This document shows, piece by piece, positions 1 to 4,887 of a DNA stretch of 12,082 bases. Position 1 is the first letter of the stretch. The number at the start of each line of letters is the position of its first letter. The DNA lies in NCBI GenBank assembly GCA_964390695.1, contig CAYMKI010000100.1, positions 1 to 12,082 of the forward strand, given 5' to 3'. A model generated the notes under the pieces. The model did not search any database and was not told the DNA's origin. It worked only from the letters and a program-made list of their open reading frames with translations. Origin of the DNA: CAWACC01 sp964390695 (lineage in GTDB: Bacteria; Chlamydiota; Chlamydiia; Chlamydiales; Parachlamydiaceae). Made by a program: the position numbers and the translations under genes.

Positions 1-75
1 GTCGCTGTCGATTTGACCATCTGTTGAGAAGGCGCGGGCCTTGAATGATGCGTTACCGTCTGAAAGAAGCTGCAT
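1..75 (-). CDS. Partial hypothetical protein (5' end only, runs off the window)
   Basis: An open frame on the minus strand starts at ATG 75-73 and continues past base 1, giving 25 codons that begin MQLLSDGNASFKARAF. The stretch is richer in G and C than the DNA between it and the attachment repeat, and its composition looks coding. The frame stays open upstream through the attachment repeat, so the start is not certain, and there is no strong Shine-Dalgarno sequence before ATG 75. It lies outside the left attachment repeat and therefore belonged to the sequence beside the tRNA before the element arrived. The polar, repetitive N-terminus faintly recalls phage structural proteins, but 25 residues do not allow a function to be named. 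Confidence 0.4.
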   Translation of the reverse strand, partial: MQLLSDGNASFKARAFSTDGQIDSD

Positions 76-119
76 TGGATGACCCAAGACAAATATAGGG
101 GATTTATATAGGTTTTTCA

Positions 120-165
120 ATGATTTTTGGATTTTATTGGATGGTGCTAAATACATAAATGGCGG
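120..165. repeat. Left attachment site (direct repeat copy 1)
   Basis: These 46 bp are identical to 9253-9298. The match continues for seven bases (166-172 against 9300-9306) if one base is skipped: the left copy lacks the A found at 9299 in the tRNA acceptor stem. About 40 bp of the repeat is the 3' flank of tRNA-Ser and only the last six bases enter the mature tRNA (CCA, discriminator and the first acceptor bases). The tRNA-derived end points into the element, as expected for the copy brought in by the element. Confidence 0.92.
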
Positions 166-457
166 CAGGGTGTCAGTCTAAAGTCTTGTATAAACAATTG
201 ATTTAAATGATGATCATCTAAGCTTATCTATAAAATACCCCCAAAAACACCCTGAAATGGGTTGGATTTGATTGGAAAACCAATCTTACAACTAAGGTCG
301 TAAGCATAGGTATGGATCTATCGTATATATATTAGGCATAGGTAATTCTATAAATATTGGATATAAAAATCCCGTACTCTAAGTGGTGAAAGGTTATAAG
401 GTTAATTTCATGCAAAAGGAAATTTCCCCCGATTTTGTTAAGTTCTTCGATAAAATC
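166..457. other. Left-end non-coding region with small repeats
   Basis: No convincing gene is seen in these 292 AT-rich bases. They hold a 9-bp direct repeat (GCATAGGTA at 304-312 and 336-344), a perfect 6-bp hairpin (GATTGG/CCAATC, 270-285), and an ATACCCC heptamer followed by C and A-rich sequence (235-241) that recurs twice in front of the integrase gene. A position inside the attachment repeat opposite the integrase is where a second set of integrase arm-binding sites would be expected. No strong terminator was found for the minus-strand operon that ends at 458. Confidence 0.4.
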
Positions 458-604
458 TCAGGATGGCGAGATGCGTACCATCATGTGCGTTTGGTTTTTT
501 TGGGGATACGTCAGGATATAGTAGGCGTAAGGCATGGGGAGAAGGGCGATGACGAATAGAGCTATGATCGCAATGTAAGCTTTATCTAAATTAATTTTTT
601 CCAT
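458..604 (-). CDS. Small single-span membrane protein (48 aa)
   Basis: A 48-codon minus-strand frame starts at ATG 604-602 and stops at TGA 460-458. The product begins MEKINLDKAYIAIIALFVIA, and roughly residues 9-30 form one hydrophobic segment that ends in a Pro-Met-Pro-Tyr-Ala-Tyr-Tyr stretch, followed by a short polar tail. It is therefore probably an inner-membrane protein. The Leu-Pro-x-Pro-Tyr-x-Tyr-Tyr stretch recalls small alphaproteobacterial membrane proteins with two or more spans (DUF6804-like, from memory); if so, this copy is truncated after the first span. It follows the gene ending at 657 by 52 bases in the same direction. Its Shine-Dalgarno sequence is weak. A 49-codon frame on the other strand (410-559) overlaps it but lacks this protein-like pattern. 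Confidence 0.5.
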   Translation of the reverse strand: MEKINLDKAYIAIIALFVIALLPMPYAYYILTYPQKNQTHMMVRISPS

Positions 605-656
605 TTTTACGGGCCTATGGGTAATAGTGTTCGTAGACTGGAAACTTCATCCACAT

Positions 657-1340
657 TTAATTGCCACTTTTAACTTTCTCGAATAGCTTTTTAAGCAAAT
701 CACAGACTCTATCCTCGTGAAGGTAAGTGCAGGTACCAGCACTTAGAGAGTTAATTTTGTTAATTTTATCGATGGCATCTTTTATAAGTATATCGTGAAG
801 ATCGAATACCTTGAATATTCTTCTTATTTTCTCGTCACTAACAACACCTAATTTATTCAGCGCAAGAATATTCAAAATTTTAAAAGCCATCCTAAGTGAA
901 AATTTGTGGGAAGCAAGAGCAGAATCCAAATCTTGGGGAGATTGATACCCTTCAAAGAGAAGAGGAAACATACCATGTGAAAACGAACGATAATTTTTAT
1001 AGGCCAAGTCGGCATATATTTTATTGATAAGGAGCTTGCATATAGATGCACGTTGGGAACATATGTTCACTAATTTTTGAGAAAAACCAACTTCATTGCA
1101 ATCAAAGCACCAGTCATATTCTTCGCACAAAAAGGCATGAACAAGTTTGCTCTTCTGCTCCTCGTCATCACAATTATTAATATAGATCTGATAATGCAGG
1201 TATCTACTAACAAAAACTAAATTAGCGAGTATGTATGATTTTTCCTCTGGGTTAAATGGCCTTAGCAATGAAGGTAACCAAAAGCATTCTACAAAAGCTA
1301 TTAAGTTTAAAGTTAAAGCGCTTATTGTCATTTTATTCAA
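657..1340 (-). CDS. Hypothetical cytoplasmic protein, start probably frameshifted
   Basis: The product is a 227-aa protein I do not recognise. The start shown is TTG 1340; ATG 1331 (residue 4) is equally possible. Residues 5-27 are hydrophobic, but the rest reads as a soluble, largely helical protein. Cysteines cluster at 57, 72, 78, 81, 94 and 101, with 78 and 81 forming a C-x2-C pair, so metal binding is conceivable. Neither start has a good Shine-Dalgarno sequence. Just upstream an excellent one precedes a 19-codon frame (1392-1333) that ends two bases before ATG 1331. A +1 shift, or loss of one T from the run near 1341-1344, would fuse the two into one protein starting MAEFVKMTLDNPYSEESF. 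The gene is next to last in the exported-protein operon. No function can be assigned. Confidence 0.7.
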   Translation of the reverse strand: MNKMTISALTLNLIAFVECFWLPSLLRPFNPEEKSYILANLVFVSRYLHYQIYINNCDDEEQKSKLVHAFLCEEYDWCFDCNEVGFSQKLVNICSQRASICKLLINKIYADLAYKNYRSFSHGMFPLLFEGYQSPQDLDSALASHKFSLRMAFKILNILALNKLGVVSDEKIRRIFKVFDLHDILIKDAIDKINKINSLSAGTCTYLHEDRVCDLLKKLFEKVKSGN

Positions 1341-1392
1341 AAGATTCTTCAGAATAAGGGTTATCTAAAGTCATTTTCACGAATTCTGCCAT
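1333..1392 (-). CDS. 19-codon leader ORF or true 5' end of the following gene
   Basis: ATG 1392-1390 is preceded by a strong purine-rich Shine-Dalgarno sequence (GAGAGGAGAGGAC directly before the ATG), and the frame encodes MAEFVKMTLDNPYSEESFE before TAA at 1335-1333. The ATG lies inside the last codons of the upstream gene (stop at 1379-1377), a common arrangement in tight operons. The next gene has ATG two bases after this TAA. Either this is a coupling ORF that delivers ribosomes by reinitiation, or it is the genuine N-terminus of the next protein, separated by a one-base indel or a programmed frameshift at TCTTTTGAATAA. Confidence 0.5.
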   Translation of the reverse strand: MAEFVKMTLDNPYSEESFE

Positions 1393-2018
1393 GTCCTCTC
1401 CTCTCTTAATTTTTCTAGTGGGTAATGTTCCTTAATATATGAATCGAGGGTTTCTTGTTTAAATAAAAAACAAAGAATCGATGGATAAGGCTCCCTTGTT
1501 TTTTGGCAGAAACTTTTCGCTTTATCTACGATATCCCCAAGAAATTCTTCGACCTCATTTATTCGTCCGGTGATGATCTTCGAATACACGCTCCCTGACA
1601 TTATATCCACCATGAAAAGCGTCGGCTCACCTTCTATAGAATAATTTTCTTCCTTAATAAGACAGCTTGTTCTAGCCATAACACCCAAATAATGATCACT
1701 ACAGATTGCTTTTAGAATTGGGGCTATTATTCTCCCAATATTTTTTGGAGTTCTTGGTATTCCCAAACGCTGCATTTCTGCAGATAAAAGACCCTGTACT
1801 AAATTATTCACAAATCCCAAGATATATTCATCCTCCCAAAACCCTTTAGGAGGAATGAAGACATTATCTGGACTAGTCCATAAGGTGTAGTCTGAAAGAC
1901 ACTCACGTTGAGCGAGAAAAGATGACCCTAAGGTATTAAGAGCTGCACTTGAAATATTCAGTACAACTTCACGAATGTTATACTGATTCCAACTCTTCCC
2001 TCCAAAAAGACCAAACAT
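1377..2018 (-). CDS. Hypothetical cytoplasmic protein (213 aa)
   Basis: ATG at 2018-2016 is preceded by AAGGGGA at good spacing, so the start is well supported. The protein begins MFGLFGGKSWNQYNIREVVL and has no signal peptide or clear membrane segment. The first ten residues are short and glycine/phenylalanine-rich, as in proteins that bind membranes or partners through a small N-terminal tag, but this is only a resemblance. Residues 60-105 look helical, and a mixed stretch with FMVDIMSGSVYSK lies around 135-147. I recognise no catalytic motif. It sits 14 bases after the small exported-protein gene and overlaps the strong ribosome site of the next frame, so it belongs to the same operon as the lipoprotein and the two exported proteins. 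Confidence 0.7.
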   Translation of the reverse strand: MFGLFGGKSWNQYNIREVVLNISSAALNTLGSSFLAQRECLSDYTLWTSPDNVFIPPKGFWEDEYILGFVNNLVQGLLSAEMQRLGIPRTPKNIGRIIAPILKAICSDHYLGVMARTSCLIKEENYSIEGEPTLFMVDIMSGSVYSKIITGRINEVEEFLGDIVDKAKSFCQKTREPYPSILCFLFKQETLDSYIKEHYPLEKLREERTWQNS

Positions 2019-2032
2019 GTCCGATCCCCTTA

Positions 2033-2425
2033 TTAATTAGACCGTTTTTGATACGTACCGATCCCTGGTTGAGGTGAAACATCTCGACGAGAGTCGTATG
2101 GATTAAAGTTGCTAGTGCTTGAGGATCCGTCTTGGTATCTGGTCGTATAGTCGTTATTCAGATTTTGCTGTGTTTGTGAGTTGAGAACTCCATTCCGGTA
2201 GGTGTTATAGCCCCCGCCTAAATTTTGTTCCGTGTGGTATGTATTTCCATAGCTGTCACGGGCGCAAGGACCCGTCGCAACACCACAATCAGCATAAGCT
2301 AATGATGGGAAAAGAAGAAGAGCGGAGAAAACGGCTAACCCAGGCCCTTCTAATAAAGAGAGAGTTCTATCTGCAAATGTCTGTCTTTTTATTTTTTCAT
2401 CTACTTTTTGGGGTAAGTCCGGCAT
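2033..2425 (-). CDS. Small exported protein with two ~20-residue repeats (130 aa)
   Basis: The protein starts three bases after the stop of the upstream gene. An unusually long charged N-region (residues 1-27) precedes a hydrophobic core (about 28-43) and an Ala-Tyr-Ala motif at 43-45, so signal peptidase I cleavage before Asp46 is likely. The mature part has two cysteines (47 and 54), which may form a disulfide. Two repeats follow, with QNL at 67-69 and again at 87-89, each leading to a Tyr-Thr-Tyr/Tyr-Thr-Thr-Arg-Tyr stretch and ending in Asn-Gly or Asp-Gly. The Ser/Asn-rich tail (about 98-130) is probably disordered. The pattern suggests a short beta-hairpin repeat protein in the periplasm or at the surface. 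I do not know its function. No alternative start that shortens the N-region is available in frame. Confidence 0.72.
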   Translation of the reverse strand: MPDLPQKVDEKIKRQTFADRTLSLLEGPGLAVFSALLLFPSLAYADCGVATGPCARDSYGNTYHTEQNLGGGYNTYRNGVLNSQTQQNLNNDYTTRYQDGSSSTSNFNPYDSRRDVSPQPGIGTYQKRSN

Positions 2426-2428
2426 AAT

Positions 2429-3001
2429 TTAATTTCCAATCCCTTCTGTTTTAAAAGTTTTCTCAAAAACGTTCCCGTTCTCGTCAACATAGATATTAAG
2501 CTTTGAAAAAAATACCACGGGCCCGGGCTCTACCTCCGATTTCCTGATTGAATCGTTAAAAAAATTCATCCTATTCAAAAGCATACTTCTTAGTTTGGGA
2601 GTACAAGTTTGCCCTATAGCTCTCTGATCAAACTCCTTTTGAGCTTTGGACAAAAGTTCACTAGGATCAAACTTATAACCTATACATCTCGCTAATGGAG
2701 CTGTATAGGCTATGACTCTTAACGATACTTCATATAATCTTCCCGCAATATCACTATAACCACATTTATTTAAAGCATTTATTTGGGCTGCTGTATCAGC
2801 TGCTCTCTTTCTTAGGACTAACTCGGCACATTTTTCGCCAGCTTGTTTATAAACAGACTCTTCAGAAAATTTTCCACATAAGGCCTCTTTTATTAAGGTC
2901 TTCTTTCCTTCAGAAACAGAACAAACTGGTTCTGCAAAAGCCACCTGGAAGAGAAAGGTGTTTATAAGAAATACAAATAGATAGACAATTATATTTTTCA
3001 T
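2429..3001 (-). CDS. Exported protein with six cysteines (190 aa)
   Basis: ATG at 3001-2999 is preceded by AGGTAA, which overlaps the stop of the lipoprotein gene five bases upstream, so the two are translated as a pair. Residues 1-23 form a standard signal peptide (Lys2, hydrophobic core, Ala-Phe-Ala at 21-23), giving a mature protein from Glu24. The mature part has exactly six cysteines (27, 42, 58, 80, 106, 133), consistent with three disulfides in the periplasm. Residues 35-130 are mostly helical, and residues 160-185 look like beta strands with an Asp-Glu-Asn-Gly turn. The spacing of cysteines in helices recalls small helical periplasmic proteins in general, but I recognise no family. 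Confidence 0.75.
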   Translation of the reverse strand: MKNIIVYLFVFLINTFLFQVAFAEPVCSVSEGKKTLIKEALCGKFSEESVYKQAGEKCAELVLRKRAADTAAQINALNKCGYSDIAGRLYEVSLRVIAYTAPLARCIGYKFDPSELLSKAQKEFDQRAIGQTCTPKLRSMLLNRMNFFNDSIRKSEVEPGPVVFFSKLNIYVDENGNVFEKTFKTEGIGN

Positions 3002-3006
3002 TTTGC

Positions 3007-3384
3007 TTACCTAACTTCTACCACTATATCAGCTTCTTTAGGCCAGTCCTCTGGATCGCCGTATTGGACAAGCCTATTTTTTACAAAATAAAACCACTGT
3101 GGATGTCCTTCCATCCCTGTCCAAAAATTTCGATTAAGATTTCCTGTTGGGGCAAATGAGTAATACTCGTAATTCACCTCCAATACTTCAACAGTGCCAT
3201 TACGATATTTTTTTGCTCCTCTGGGGAGAGCACTTGGGAAGATATTAAGAAATTCTCCCTTACTCATGCCGATATTAATTCTTCTAATCCCTGCATTATA
3301 ATCACTTTTACTTACTCCTGTTGATTGGCAACCAGAAAAAAACAAAATAGCCATACAGGCTAGAACCAAGTTGATGATTTTCAT
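3007..3384 (-). CDS. Putative lipoprotein (125 aa), first gene of the exported-protein operon
   Basis: I chose ATG 3384-3382 over the upstream ATG at 3411 because GGGGGAG lies seven bases before it and the product then begins with a proper signal peptide (MKIINLVLACMAILFFSGC). Cys19 in Phe-Phe-Ser-Gly-Cys is a plausible lipobox cysteine, although the usual Leu at -3 is Phe; Gln20 at +2 would favour outer-membrane sorting. The stretch around residues 35-55 (Ile-x-Ile-Gly-Met-Ser-Lys-Gly-Glu) weakly resembles the start of BamE/SmpA-like folds. The rest is rich in aromatic residues. The gene stands directly behind a strong terminator hairpin whose T-run touches its ribosome site, so its expression, and that of the genes behind it, should depend on read-through. 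Confidence 0.75.
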   Translation of the reverse strand: MKIINLVLACMAILFFSGCQSTGVSKSDYNAGIRRINIGMSKGEFLNIFPSALPRGAKKYRNGTVEVLEVNYEYYSFAPTGNLNRNFWTGMEGHPQWFYFVKNRLVQYGDPEDWPKEADIVVEVR

Positions 3385-3397
3385 TTTGTACTCCCCC

Positions 3398-3428
3398 AAA
3401 AAAACAGTCACCAGATGTCTCTGGTGAC
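3398..3428 (-). terminator. Terminator/attenuator just before the lipoprotein gene
   Basis: On the minus strand a perfect 9-bp stem (GTCACCAGA/TCTGGTGAC, bases 3428-3407, loop GACA) is followed by TG and seven T. This is a textbook intrinsic terminator. The T-run is immediately followed by the GGGGGAG ribosome site of the lipoprotein gene, so transcription stopping here would end exactly before that operon. Confidence 0.85.
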
Positions 3429-3604
3429 CGGGGATTAGAAACCGCTACATAGAAAACGGCGCGATAGCCTTTACCCTTGCGGGTTGGACATACGCTACCG
3501 CTCCCCGGACATATCCGAGAAGCGGCATTTCTGGTGCTGACCATTTCTGAAAAGCACCAATGACGGTTAATGCCAACCGTCTATGTAAGGGGTTTCTATG
3601 CCCC
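3398..3604 (-). ncRNA. Structured leader RNA, C4/CI-like antisense RNA candidate
   Basis: On the minus strand this stretch folds into nested stems: 3575-3581 with 3562-3568 (7 bp perfect); 3514-3522 with 3501-3509 (9 bp with two G-U pairs); 3494-3501 with 3461-3468 (8 bp, one G-U); an ACCC-GCAA-GGGT tetraloop hairpin (3484-3473); and the final terminator. A 5' segment (3604-3577) is complementary to a 3' segment (3459-3430) at 23 positions, including runs of 8 and 7, and competes with the 3562-3581 hairpin. Complementary segments around a processed RNA are the hallmark of P4 CI (seqA/B/C) and P1/P7 C4 immunity RNAs. The overlapping frame resembles the Ash/Icd-like ORFs often called over such loci. 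The assignment to C4/CI is from memory and inference. A weak promoter (TTGCAG, 17 bp, TAGTGT; 3666-3638) precedes it. Confidence 0.55.
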
Positions 3605-3678
3605 AGCCTCTAGTACCATCGCACCAAAGACACCTCTACACTACACCGGACAATCTAGGACTGCAATTCTTGATTTGT

Positions 3679-3707
3679 TTGAATTATGGGTGGTGGTATG
3701 TTATGAT
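3679..3707 (+). promoter_or_regulatory. Sigma-70-type promoter for the HTH-HEPN operon
   Basis: TTGAAT (3679-3684) and TATGAT (3702-3707) are separated by exactly 17 bp, matching the consensus at 4/6 and 5/6 positions. Transcription would start near 3713-3714, which is the first ATG of the downstream gene. That gene would therefore be read from a leaderless message or from an internal start. Confidence 0.65.
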
Positions 3708-3712
3708 GAGCC

Positions 3713-4153
3713 ATGTTTAATATATTGGATTTGCAGGATAAATCGACTATTCAGGCCCCAGCGAAGATGGGCCGGCCGGTGTGCGTCTTTACCGCCCAAG
3801 ATTGGGAAACGGTGGAAAAGCTCTGCTCTTTGATGTGCACCGCCGAGGAAATTGCAGGGTTTTTGGACGTGTCGGTGGATACGCTTTATCGCCGAGTCAA
3901 AGAAACATATGGCCAGACATTTGCGGACTATTTCACGGAAAAGAAAATTGGGGCGCAAATTGCCCTGCGGCGGGCCCAGTGGCAAAGTGCCATGAATGGT
4001 AACGTCGCCATGCAGATCTTTCTGGGCAAGCAATATCTGGGGCAGTCAAACCGGATGGATGTGACGATTGACCAGGGAGCAAGGCCAGATGTAAGGGGGG
4101 CGTGGAAAGAACTTGAGGAACTGAAGCTCGATCAGTACCCTATAAAGTATTAA
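3713..4153 (+). CDS. Phage-type HTH protein, small-terminase (TerS)-like
   Basis: The 146-aa product contains a helix-turn-helix at about 42-62 (CTAEEIAGFLDVSVDTLYRR), then a basic helical part with ALRRAQWQSAMNGNVAMQIF and the closing LGKQYLGQ at 103-111. This order and the Gly-Arg-Pro before it are typical of a phage protein usually encoded beside, and annotated as, a small terminase subunit, which recognises DNA for packaging. No large terminase is present, as in satellites that redirect helper phage packaging. The ATG at 3713 coincides with the predicted transcription start; Met19 (3767) gives a 128-aa protein beginning MGRPVCVF, like many family members, and may be the true start. The HEPN-like gene follows after 18 bases. 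It could instead be a plain transcription regulator. Confidence 0.68.
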   Translation: MFNILDLQDKSTIQAPAKMGRPVCVFTAQDWETVEKLCSLMCTAEEIAGFLDVSVDTLYRRVKETYGQTFADYFTEKKIGAQIALRRAQWQSAMNGNVAMQIFLGKQYLGQSNRMDVTIDQGARPDVRGAWKELEELKLDQYPIKY

Positions 4154-4171
4154 TTTCAGGGAATATTTAAA

Positions 4172-4696
4172 TTGAATACATCTACTCTCCCGGTCGTTTA
4201 TAAGCTACCAGAAGAAATAACTGCAAAAATAGGACACGTTGTAGTCGCGGCTTCCTATATTGATTTAGTTCTGAGCGGTATGATTTACGATCTCCTATCA
4301 ATAGGGCCAAAGGAAGGCCGGATTGCTGTAAAAGAACCGTCGGCTGAGGAGCGATTTACCATCATAACGGATCTTCTAAATCTTAAAAAAATCAATATCA
4401 CAGCCGACATAAAGTACCTCCGCAGGAAGATACAAGATGTAGCCGACCATAGGAATGCAATTGTTCATGGGAGTTGGTTGGATAATAGTGGCCAAACCTT
4501 ATTACGCTTAACGAAAGGTGACTGGCAGCCCAATCCTAAGATGCAAGGTAAAGCCAAAAGAAAAATATACCCCCAGGCCATTAAGTTTGAGAGTGGGGAA
4601 TTAAAGAAGTTGTCAGACGAAATAGATGATTTGGCTGCTGAGCTAATCAATATGTCGATTGAAATACGTGGGAAGATTTCTAAACCAAGTAAGTAA
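4172..4696 (+). CDS. HEPN-like protein with R-x4-H motif (174 aa)
   Basis: The start is TTG 4172, preceded by AGGGA nine bases upstream and following the TerS-like gene in the same operon. The protein is helical and contains Asp-His-Arg-Asn-Ala-Ile-Val-His at 92-99, i.e. R94-N-A-I-V-H99, the R-x4-6-H signature of HEPN domains, whose active members cleave RNA as toxins or abortive-infection effectors. The helices around 15-45 and 58-95 fit a four-helix HEPN bundle. No separate antitoxin (MNT or similar) gene is seen next to it. A role in phage defence or in interference with a helper phage would suit a satellite, but this is inferred from the motif and location only. The convergent primase gene lies 51 bases away. 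Confidence 0.65.
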   Translation: MNTSTLPVVYKLPEEITAKIGHVVVAASYIDLVLSGMIYDLLSIGPKEGRIAVKEPSAEERFTIITDLLNLKKINITADIKYLRRKIQDVADHRNAIVHGSWLDNSGQTLLRLTKGDWQPNPKMQGKAKRKIYPQAIKFESGELKKLSDEIDDLAAELINMSIEIRGKISKPSK

Positions 4697-4703
4697 CTCC
4701 CAC

Positions 4704-4887
4704 CGGACAAAGACAATGCCTTATAGGCATTTGTCTTGTCTGTCCGTTTAGTGGCGATTTGGCATTTCATGTCTGTCCGGCTTGTCCGTGAGCCATAGAT
4801 ATTCATCGCCAAAGTCAATAGAACCAAGGGTTTTTAGCTCTTCTATATTTCTTCTAAACCCTTTCCCGATGCTGTCCGGCTTGTCCG
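4704..4887. repeat. Cluster of TGTCCG hexamers, possible replication iterons
   Basis: TGTCCG occurs at 4741, 4774, 4783, 4873 and 4882, and in inverted form at 4704-4709, all within 184 bp at the 3' end of the primase-helicase gene and the following intergenic gap. Two of the sites form a 16-bp exact repeat (4773-4788 and 4872-4887). Two further inverted copies lie at 3506 and 3647 in the leader region; the ten bases CACCGGACAA occur at both 3645 and 4701. In coding sequence the direct repeat encodes a duplicated Asp-Lys-Pro-Asp, but two copies are outside the gene. P4-type replication proteins recognise short iterated sites, so an origin is possible. Confidence 0.4.
4710..4737. terminator. 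Hairpin between convergent genes, probable bidirectional terminator
   Basis: AAGACAATGCC (4710-4720) pairs with GGCATTTGTCTT (4726-4737), giving an 11-bp stem with one bulged base and a five-base loop. It lies midway between the converging stop codons at 4696 and 4748. Neither side has a long T-run, so its efficiency is uncertain. Confidence 0.45.

Noticed and set aside
243..262. Possible terminator of the cargo operon on the minus strand (ACCC/GGGT followed by GTTTTTG)
   Set aside because: The stem has only four base pairs and lies about 200 bases after the last gene, so it is too weak to call.
410..559. 49-codon plus-strand frame starting MQKEISPDF
   Set aside because: It overlaps the better-supported membrane-protein frame on the minus strand and lies against the direction of the whole operon; no domain pattern is visible.
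3308..3544. 78-codon minus-strand frame starting MVSTRNAASRICPGSG
   Set aside because: It overlaps the structured RNA and the start of the lipoprotein gene, has no ribosome site, and has the low-complexity look of the Ash/Icd-like frames that are called over C4-type RNA loci. I treat it as a by-product of the RNA, although a small Ash-like protein cannot be excluded.
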